Source of the DNA: Euphorbia lathyris
Lineage: Eukaryota > Streptophyta > Magnoliopsida > Malpighiales > Euphorbiaceae
Assembly (NCBI RefSeq): GCF_963576675.1
Contig: NC_088913.1
Span: forward strand, 90,085,001-90,149,000
Length of the DNA: 64,000 bases
Direction: 5' to 3'
Below, one piece after another: positions 56,679-64,000 of this stretch. Within the stretch, counting starts at the first letter, position 1; the number at the start of each line of letters is the position of its first letter. The position numbers and the translations under genes were made by a program. A model generated the notes under the pieces. The model searched no databases, was not told the origin of the DNA, and worked only from the letters and a program-made list of their open reading frames with translations.

Positions 56679-57857
56679 GGGTTAATACACATATTTACCC
56701 TCGTGTTTTCTCGGAAAAACACATATGCCCCTGTATCAAATAAACGCACTAAAATCTCCTTGTACTTGTCACAACCCTACGGATATACCCCACACTAACG
56801 GAATGATGATTTGGCACAAACGTCGTTCCACGTGGAACGCCACGTCAACTGCCAACAAATCAAAATGAATCCTACGTGGCAAAGTAAAAAGGGTTAATAC
56901 ACATATTTGCCCTCTTGTTTTCTCGAAAAAACACATATGCCCCTGTATCAAATAAACCCACTAAAATCTCCTTGTACTTGTTAATAAGTTATCATGACAC
57001 GTCCCTTTTTTAAAAATTTAAATAATTAAAAATATGTCTACATAGCATTGTAATTCCTAAGTCACAGCATACAACTTCTTGTGCCAGAATTCATCCTAAA
57101 ACGACTTGTTCATGAATTTGACCGCATCATCCATGAACTGCATATAATTGAAATCATCAACTCAATAAAACATAGAATCAGAAACATTTCTGGTTTGAAC
57201 ACAATTATAAAGCCGCTTTCTGGATATTTATGAGCATATCATTTCTCAATAGTAGCAAACACTCGCTAAATGTAAACCTGTAAAATATAGAAACCGTTTA
57301 ACCCAAAAGCTTAATGACTGTTTCAAAGTTTAATTAATTCGTACCTGATAGCCTTCAAGGAGATGGAGAATAATACGAGCATTAGGGAAATCACTCTCTC
57401 TCTCTTTCTTTCGACTCTTTCTCATTTTAGACGTTAAGGTAAACCTATTCCTAGGTATGAACTGCTACTTATATGAACTGCCATGTAGACATATTTTTAA
57501 TTATTTAAATTTTTAAAAAAGGGACGTGGCATGATAACTTATTAACAAGTACAAGGAGATTTTAGTGGGTTTATTTGATACAGGGGCATATGTGTTTTTT
57601 CGAGAAAACACGAGGGCAAATATGTGTATTAACCCTTTTTACTTTGCCACGTAGGATTCATTTTGATTTGTTGGCAGTTGACGTGACATGACGTGGCGTT
57701 CCACGTGGAACGGAGTTTGTGCCAAATCATCATTCCGTTAGTGTGGGGTATATCTGTAGGGTTGTGACAAGTACAAGGAGATTTTAGTGGGTTTATTTGA
57801 TACAGGGGCATATGTGTTTTTCCGAGAAAACACGAGGGCAAATATGTGTATTAACCC
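56679..57857. mobile_element. Mutator-like element with long inverted arms, 1,179 bp
   Basis: A perfect 9-bp TSD, TTTTATATA, lies at 56670-56678 and 57858-57866. Both ends are GGGTTAATACACATATTT and its complement. The arms extend about 365 bp (56679-57044 against 57482-57857) and each contains two copies of the end: GGGTTAATACACATATTTGC again at 56891, and its mirror near 57636. They include a CCACGTGG palindrome (G-box core CACGTG). The central 440 bp is unique and has no transposase. Confidence 0.92.
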
Positions 57858-58998
57858 TTTTATATATAAATACATCCTTATTTTTAGATAAAATTATATA
57901 TATATATATATATATGTATTTCTATTTTATTTTTGGTATACATGTATATATTCCAAATGAGTTTTACTTGGTGAATTTTGGTTTAATTGGTTCATTGGTG
58001 TAATTATGTGTGAATAAAGAGTTGATTGAGTGGAAAAGGGAAAATAAAATAAAAAAAAGAGACTTTAATTTGTTTATTTAAACTTAAGTTTTCTAGATAT
58101 TCTTAAAGTGTAAATAACGTTTTCTTGACCTTTTTAAACTATTTCCAAAATATCACGTGTTGAAACCTTAATCCGTTCCAATGACGGATTAGGCGAACCT
58201 TGTAATTAAAATCGTTTTTATAGTAAATAATAAAGTTTTGAATCGTTTTCCTAAATGGTTTTTGAACAAAATAAATTGACTTGTATGTCTAATCACGTTT
58301 TCTTGTTAAAGCTTTTATCTCAACATTTTCAAACGCTCGAGTCGTTCCAACGGCGATTCGAATGAACGTCATTAACGGGGTTTTGAAACGTACCTAAATC
58401 GTTCCAACGGCGATTAAGGTACGAACCATGTAAATAAATTCATTTTTGGGAAGTGAGTTTAGTTTAGAGTTAGTGTGTAATACGAAGCATAAATCACATT
58501 GTAAACAAATCAATTCTTTCTTCTTCCCCCTCTCTCTCCTATGTATTCTGAACTGATGTAAATGGGTGATTCCTTACCAAAATGGATTTCAATAATATAT
58601 GCTCAAAACGGTTTTCAAAACGAGAAAGAAAAGGTTTCAAATGAATTTTAAACTTAAAGAAATATGCGATTAGTCCGTTATCGCCTAACACGCTGAGTAG
58701 GAGGCCGGTGGTTCATAATCGGGCGATGTCGGGGTGCCTAGTAGCCTTTTTCCGGAAAGGAGCTAGCCTTCTCGGCTCATACCTAAGTTTCCCGAACCCT
58801 CACCGGTCTCCCACAAGGGATCGGTGTTCATTTTCCCATTCGTGGGTGGCGACTCTTCCATACTCCGAGCTCCGGTCCTGCCGAGCAGCTTGATTCCACG
58901 ATTGGTTGCTTTCGGCGCCAATCACCGCTTGCGTCGCCATGAGGTGTCCACCCCCCGGTCCGCCCGGGAGATTAGGCCGCGGCACCTCGTCTAACAAG

Positions 58999-59016
58999 TG
59001 GCGACTCTGCTGGGGA
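58999..59016 (+). promoter_or_regulatory. Primer-binding site of element C
   Basis: TGGCGACTCTGCTGGGGA, two bases after the LTR end. This is the form of primer site found in Tat/Ogre elements, complementary to a tRNA-Arg 3' end. Confidence 0.82.
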
Positions 59017-60918
59017 AGCGAGAAATTTGATTCCGGAAGGCGTGTATTAAGCCCTTAACGGGGACGGATCGTATTATTTCTTTTCGTATGCATTCATAAG
59101 CATTATTGCAAACCTTTTGGGTAATTTCCGCGAAACCTCTAGCGAGAGTCCATTCGTCGCTCGAAAGAGGCTAGTGTAAGTTCCCCCTTACAGTAAGGCG
59201 CCAAAGGGTCCCCATCCATTCGTTAGGGGCGAATTTGTGCGGTCCTGTGAGGTCCCGCGATCAGCCGTGTCAGCATATAGTAGCCTTAGAAGTTGCCATA
59301 GGATTACCCGTTACTATTTTTGATGTGATGAATGAATCAGTTCGTGTTTTCAAATTGCCATGATACGTGTCTAATCCTAAAATATGTAAAGAAAATGAAA
59401 CGATGCATTAATATATACTCTTAAACCGATATACAAACTACCCCAAAACATCGAAACGATTCGAACTAAAGACGACTTAGTCATCTCGTATGAATGAACT
59501 TGTGCGACCCACCTGGTCCCTTTTCGTGTCCCGAAAAAGGCACATGTTCAGGAAATGCGCTATGACGTAAGCACGTATTAGTATGAATTGGTTTGGTATT
59601 GAGGATAGTTATATCTCGATTCAAAAGACTATATTAACGGTAATTGTTATTCACATTCTTTAAATGGGTTGGGAAAAAACGAGATTATGACGAAACGAAA
59701 ACGAAGAACATTTCTGTTTTGAACGACCCCGTTGTAACGTAAGGAGTTTTTCAAGCGTGGCCCGTCCCTTCCGAATAAAAGACGAGCTCTTACGTTATGC
59801 CTTGCGTTGTTCTAAAGAGAAATGGACGTGTCCGCGAAAGTGACTAAGAAAATAAAAGAAAAGCAAAAATAAACAAACGACCAAAGTCATTCTATATCTA
59901 TGATGTATATCCATCCCGAGGGTAGTTAAAGAAAATGAACCAATGCCGTTAAATACGTGCCTCGAGCCGGTATGTACGCCGTTTAAAATCATAAAGCCGA
60001 ATTGAGCTAAAACCGCATAATTGCGCCATATGGACGAGACTGTGGGTTTGATTAATGGCTCGATCATTTCGACCATTATCAAAACTACAAGAAGTATGGC
60101 CCGATCTGCGTGTTTGCTTGACTCGTGCATAACTGAAAAAGAACGGTAATATCCCTGCTTCGAATAAGCATGCGATTCAACGAAAAGTTGATTTTCTATA
60201 ACAACGCTAGGATGATATATCCCGTAGATTGGAAGAAATAAAGAATTGTTGCTAGCCGAAAGATTATCGTGCGCTCGAATAAGACTCGCCGTCTTTTTCA
60301 CGTAGCCAAAATGAGCAAACGGATCCTTAACGCTAAAAACAAACACGTTACGCGATGAGTCTGTTCCCTAAAATGAAAAGTGCTTTCATCACTGAATGAA
60401 CACGTGGTTACGTCTCTCGATAGATCCAAAAGATCCCGTCGTAATCCAAAAATCGAGACGCGAACCCACGCGAATAAAAGGGAACGAGTCATTGTCAATA
60501 ACGAACGGTTGGACTGAAAGAATAACTCGTACCACGTCTAAAAACCGAGATGCGCTCAAAGGGAGTCAAAACCCGAACTAATGCGTCTCGCAAAATAACA
60601 AGAGACGAGTTATTCGAAAGGACAATCCATTTGGTCGATATCTTAGTCACTAAACGTTGATATGTCAAAAAGAACTGTATTGTCTGATGGATGATTTACT
60701 TTTTCCGCAATAATCGACGCCATCCCTGGACCGCAATGTGAGCCCCAAACCAAAATCCTAGGAAAGAGACTTGGACCATCGAGTGCGTGGAGGAATAAGG
60801 GTGGAAGAGAGATGCTGTGATACGTGTAAGTAGACTAACGTTTGTTCTTCTTATCTTATATATCCGTAAATAAATAAACGCACACACCACAAATCATGCA
60901 TATAAAATATACATACTA
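59017..60918 (+). other. Leader of element C between primer site and gag
   Basis: About 1.9 kb, noticeably richer in CpG than the surrounding DNA. No long sense ORF. The antisense strand has a 183-codon frame (60346-59795, MFVFSVKDPFAHFGYVKKTA, ending with a hydrophobic stretch) that I cannot relate to a family. Confidence 0.6.
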
Positions 60919-62625
60919 ATGGATGCCGTTCGCACAGACTCCATCATTAAGCGGTTGTGGTTTCGCGAGAGTAACCGGCTAGTCAGGCAGTTTGATGAGC
61001 TACAGATAGACAGTTCTGAATCGGCAGTTGTGGCTTCTGAATCATCTTCGTCCGAGTATACTCAGTCTTCAGCCAGTATGTCTGCGACCGACGAAAAGGT
61101 GGCCGAATTGGAAAACTCTGTGAACCACATTAATGATCAGTTAGCCGCGATTTTGGCCCAGCTAGCTGAGCTGGCGTTGAAGGATGACAAGAGTGGTAGT
61201 AAGCGCGCTGAGAATGATGTGAACATTGGTCCCCGCTTCGGGAATGAGGATGATTATCAGGAGTACATCCAGAAACAGCTTGAGAAGGAGAAAGCTATAG
61301 AAGAATGGAAGGAGCATATCACTCAAGAAGTGCAGGATCTGCGTGGGGCAAGAACTGGGAGTCAGGACTTTTATAACTTGAAGAACTGTTTGTCGGCAAC
61401 TGCCTTGCCTCTGAAGTTCCGGCTCCCTAACATGAAGAAGTTCGATGGAACTGGGGATCCTACCGCCCATGTGAACCAATATGTGGCAGGGATGAAGCAC
61501 ATAATTATGACTGAGGAACAAATCCTAGGGTTGTTTAGTGCTTATTTGGAAGGAGTTGTCCTCGTGTGGTTTCATGAATTGCCGCTGGGAATTAAGAGAG
61601 ATTGGAAAGAACTAGCGAAGGTATTCATCACCCAATATAGCTTCAACACTATGTTTGAGGTTACTTTGAGGGAGCTAGAGAGCACCAAGCAGCAGGCTGG
61701 GGAGTCTTTGTCCGACTTTGTGAGTAGGTGGAGAGCTAAGGCAGCAGTTATGAAACAAAAGCCGTCGGAGCAGGATCAGATCCGGGTGGTAATCAGCAAC
61801 ACTTTGCCATATGTTAAGAATGAGTTGCGGTGCAGGCCTTTCACCGATTTTAATCAGATGTATGGCTACGCTTTGATAGTTGAGGGGGATGGAGAGCCGA
61901 AAAGAGCTTGTACTAAATGGACGAAGTCGGGGTATAGTGCCGGAGGGCCAAGTACTAATGTAGAACCTACCGTAGTGAAAGTGCTTGAACTTAACGCTAT
62001 CGGGAAAAGGCAGTTCGCCCAATTTGATCTGACCTATGCAAAAGTTTTCGAACGATTGCAGAAAAAGGAGTTGCTGAAAGCCCTTACTCCCAAGAACAAG
62101 ATAGGACCCACACCACGGATGATAACCAGGGGGTATTGCGAGTTCCATAGTAACTACGGGCACACCATTGAAAATTGTGAGAGGCTAAAGCATGAGATCC
62201 AGGATCTGATTGATAAAAAGAAAATAGTCGACCCATCGTCAGCAAACCCTCCCCTTAGGTGCAATCCATCGCCTAGTCATAGGGTGAGCGCAATTGGATC
62301 TGGGTTGGAAGAGAGCTTTGTGGTGGAGTCATTCTGCGAATTTAAGGAGGAGCTGTTGGACTCCGATGAGAAAAGGAATGTGGGAAATGGTTTATACGTG
62401 TCTATTTTAGAGGAAGAGCCAATGGAAGAGGTGATGGACGATAGAACTGAAACCGAGGAAACCGAGGAAGTATCATCTCGGAGGATCATGCCGGTGTTGA
62501 AATTGTTTAGTGGGATAGAAGACCCCGAAGCTCATTTATATGGATACGTGTGTGCTATGTTTGGGGAGCCATACAAAGTGGAAAAAGTCACTCCATGGTT
62601 CTATCGCTGGTGGGCGAACCTTTGA
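60919..62625 (+). CDS. Element C gag: coiled coil, capsid 1, zinc motif, start of capsid 2
   Basis: 568 codons from the ATG at 60919 (MDAVRTDSIIKRLWFRESNR). A Ser-rich segment (32-56) leads into a coiled coil (57-90). A Retrotrans_gag capsid domain spans about 165-322 (KFDGTGDPTAHVNQYVAGMK, VWFHELP, DWKELAKVF, RELESTKQQAGESLSDFVSR, RWRAKAA). A zinc-binding motif C407-x2-H410-x4-H415-x4-C420 follows, the Tat/Ogre variant with His in place of the second Cys. An acidic linker precedes a second capsid-like start (LFSGIEDPEAHLYGYVCAMF, about 535-555). The frame then meets TGA at 62623 because of a one-base shift near 62605; the homologous reading continues in another frame. The protein would assemble the particle and package RNA. 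Confidence 0.88.
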   Translation: MDAVRTDSIIKRLWFRESNRLVRQFDELQIDSSESAVVASESSSSEYTQSSASMSATDEKVAELENSVNHINDQLAAILAQLAELALKDDKSGSKRAENDVNIGPRFGNEDDYQEYIQKQLEKEKAIEEWKEHITQEVQDLRGARTGSQDFYNLKNCLSATALPLKFRLPNMKKFDGTGDPTAHVNQYVAGMKHIIMTEEQILGLFSAYLEGVVLVWFHELPLGIKRDWKELAKVFITQYSFNTMFEVTLRELESTKQQAGESLSDFVSRWRAKAAVMKQKPSEQDQIRVVISNTLPYVKNELRCRPFTDFNQMYGYALIVEGDGEPKRACTKWTKSGYSAGGPSTNVEPTVVKVLELNAIGKRQFAQFDLTYAKVFERLQKKELLKALTPKNKIGPTPRMITRGYCEFHSNYGHTIENCERLKHEIQDLIDKKKIVDPSSANPPLRCNPSPSHRVSAIGSGLEESFVVESFCEFKEELLDSDEKRNVGNGLYVSILEEEPMEEVMDDRTETEETEEVSSRRIMPVLKLFSGIEDPEAHLYGYVCAMFGEPYKVEKVTPWFYRWWANL

Positions 62626-63998
62626 AGTGGTTTCAATCGCTACCTGACTCGACTAATCATGATTGGTCACTGATGTCAAGCTTGTTTTTGATGAAGTATC
62701 GAAGAGACAAAACACAGGCAGGGGAATATAGCGCGATGCAAATTGGGCCTATCAAACGTCCATTTCCGACGGTCAGCAAGTATAATGAAGGGAAGGACCC
62801 CATGGAGCACTTGCATTTTTATCTGTCGGCTATGGGTCCTCTAGGTTTCAAAGAGGAGGAGATCACGAGCTTGTTTTGCAACTCATTGGCAGGAGAGTCA
62901 CTAGTGTGGTACATGTCTCTTCCAATGCACGTTAAAGCAGATTGGGCAAAAATGACTAAGAGATTCATCAAGAAATACGCCGCACGGGAATGTCCGGAGG
63001 AAATGCCTGCATTACCCGAAGAGGAGACACCTGAAGCAGTAACAGCCATGTCTAAGTATAAGGGAGATGAGAACCCCATTGATCACATAAACCGTTTCTG
63101 TGCCTACATGTTTGACGTGGGAGTCTACCGAAGTGAGTTAGTCCAGCATTTTCCAAAGACACTCATAGGAGAAGCTTTGATATGGCACCGAATGCTCTCA
63201 GCAAAGACAAAAGGGGACTGGGGATCCCTCATGGAGGCCTTTGTGCAGAGGTATGAGATGTACATTCCGTGGACAGGGTCGTTGGAAGATTTAGAAAGGA
63301 TCAAGCAATTTCCCGAGAAAGCATTCGTGGATTATGCTAGAAGATGGAGGTTCAAGTATGCCTCGTGTCGGGTCACCTTGAGTGATCAGGAGCAACTCAT
63401 GTGCATCCGGAAGGGTGCTATTCCACTCGTGGCTAAAAGAATGAATGGAGTGTTCCTTAAGGATTATGAAGAACTGATAGGCTGGGCTCGGTATGGATCG
63501 TCGGATCCTTCCTTCATAAATCCGAATGTCCTTCACATAATGGATCTGATGGTCGTGGACATTTGGGGAAGTTCCTCCGACGAGGAAGGTATCAATCAGA
63601 GGGTTCCGATCAACATCTGGGATGAGTCTGATGATGAGTCGGAAGTGGCTGTTAGCGCCGAAGGAAAGATTCTGCCAGGTTTTGAGATCTTCAATGATGT
63701 TGCCGACTGGGGCAAAGGAAAGGCGAGCTGCTTCATCGAGGAGATCATGATGTTAGACCTGAATGCCGAGGAGCAGGTGATCACTATTGAAGCAACTGTG
63801 GGAGCGGCGGATGAACCCGGTACCTCCAAAGCTTATGAGAAACCCGAGAACCCCGATGATGAAAATTGTATTACTGCTTTGTTTGAATCCGATGATGTAC
63901 TCGCCAACACTATCAATGAAATGAATTCTGATTTTGCTTACTTGCTTGATGTTGATCGTGATCATTCCATGCATTCTCATTCATATAACATGCCTACA
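62601..63998 (+). CDS. Element C gag continuation: rest of capsid 2, capsids 3 and 4
   Basis: Open for 466 codons to the window edge, in the frame where CTA begins at 62601. It completes capsid-like module 2 (LVGEPLKWFQSLP, HDWSLMSSLFLMKY). Module 3 follows (62776-62976: KYNEGKDPMEHLHFYLSAMG, LAGESLVWYMSLP, DWAKMTKRFIKKY). Module 4 (63048-63510) reads KYKGDENPIDHINRFCAYMF, LIGEALIWHRML, DWGSLMEAFVQRY, then LEDLERIKQFPEKAFVDYAR and RRWRFKYASC. Only modules 1 and 4 keep the second half with the RRWR segment; 2 and 3 are half-length. An acidic linker after module 4 runs to the edge, presumably toward protease. It has no start of its own and depends on repair of, or slippage at, the shift near 62605. 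Confidence 0.82.
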
Positions 63999-64000
63999 TT

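Larger units (their letters stand above)
54967..58996 (+). repeat. 5' LTR of Tat/Ogre-like element C, about 4.0 kb
   Basis: Begins TGTAGACACTGAGTCGGAGG and ends CACCTCGTCTAACA, immediately before a primer-binding site. It contains a palindrome array (55150-55545), a TATA box, AT-rich R/U5 sequence, and a nested MULE (56679-57857). Without the MULE it is about 2.84 kb. The large LTR, the GTGGCGACTCT block near the end and the primer are typical of the Tat/Ogre lineage. The bases just outside (CCCCT, 54962-54966) would be its TSD if it inserted in element A. Confidence 0.88.
54967..64000 (+). mobile_element. Tat/Ogre-like Ty3/Gypsy element C, runs off window
   Basis: Order: 5' LTR, primer site, a leader of about 1.9 kb, and a gag region with four capsid-like modules. 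Protease, RT and the 3' LTR would lie beyond 64000. The gag type (FDGTGDP...H, RWRAKAA, C-x2-H-x4-H-x4-C) identifies the Tat/Ogre group. One frameshift is visible (near 62605). Confidence 0.88.

Noticed and set aside
58708..58893. Small plus-strand frame at the end of the C LTR
   Set aside because: GC-rich LTR tail just before the primer site; no motif, and antisense is equally open.

Overview
This is nuclear DNA of a flowering plant, probably a eudicot. The evidence is one spliced major-latex-protein (Bet v 1 family) gene with the family's usual intron, an Au-type SINE, Athila, Tat/Ogre-like and CRM-like Ty3/Gypsy elements, Ty1/Copia remnants, a plant L1-type LINE, Helitrons, and Stowaway and Emigrant-type MITEs. 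I see no rRNA, tRNA gene, CRISPR array or operon. Nearly everything outside the one gene is transposable-element DNA, much of it nested with readable target-site duplications (TSDs).

Region 1 (1-17.1 kb). A decayed coiled-coil gene remnant (1-560) and featureless AT-rich DNA are followed by an Emigrant/pogo-like MITE (1965-2484). Next come repeated copies of the DNA that lies upstream of the latex-protein gene. One copy is split by a Helitron (2554-5261). The copies also carry a foldback element, a Stowaway MITE and a minus-strand Helitron (6939-11248), which itself contains a plus-strand Helitron (7794-10863). Two Copia elements (11.3-14.1 kb, one inserted in the LTR of the other) and a Tat-type LTR fragment follow. 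The only intact ordinary gene is the latex-protein gene at 15691-16386 on the minus strand, with its TATA box and the original upstream region to 17129.

Region 2 (17.1-31.2 kb). A complete 13.7-kb Athila-like retrotransposon (17130-30834, minus strand, TSD CTCTA) is inserted in that upstream region. It has 1,490-bp LTRs, a tRNA-Asp primer site, gag, protease, RT, RNase H and integrase broken by a few point lesions, and two homologous accessory ORFs between pol and the 3' LTR.

Region 3 (31.2-44.9 kb). A decayed Copia LTR and gag carries an Au SINE. Unassigned repeat DNA follows, containing a GC-rich foldback element and a heavily decayed CRM-like Gypsy element (34053-39785, TSD GCACC). Then come another foldback element, a 5'-truncated LINE with a 932-codon open RT-RNase H frame, and a MULE-type MITE.

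Region 4 (44.9-64 kb). Gypsy element A (44954-48939 plus 54512-about 54960) is split by its close relative B (48940-54511, TSD TATCT). A is cut on its right by a Tat/Ogre-like element C, whose 4.0-kb 5' LTR (54967-58996) contains a MULE with 9-bp TSD. C then has a tRNA-Arg-type primer site, a 1.9-kb leader, and a gag region with four tandem capsid-like domains running off the window. The most unusual structures are that four-fold gag and a palindrome array with 21-24-bp spacing just upstream of C's TATA box.
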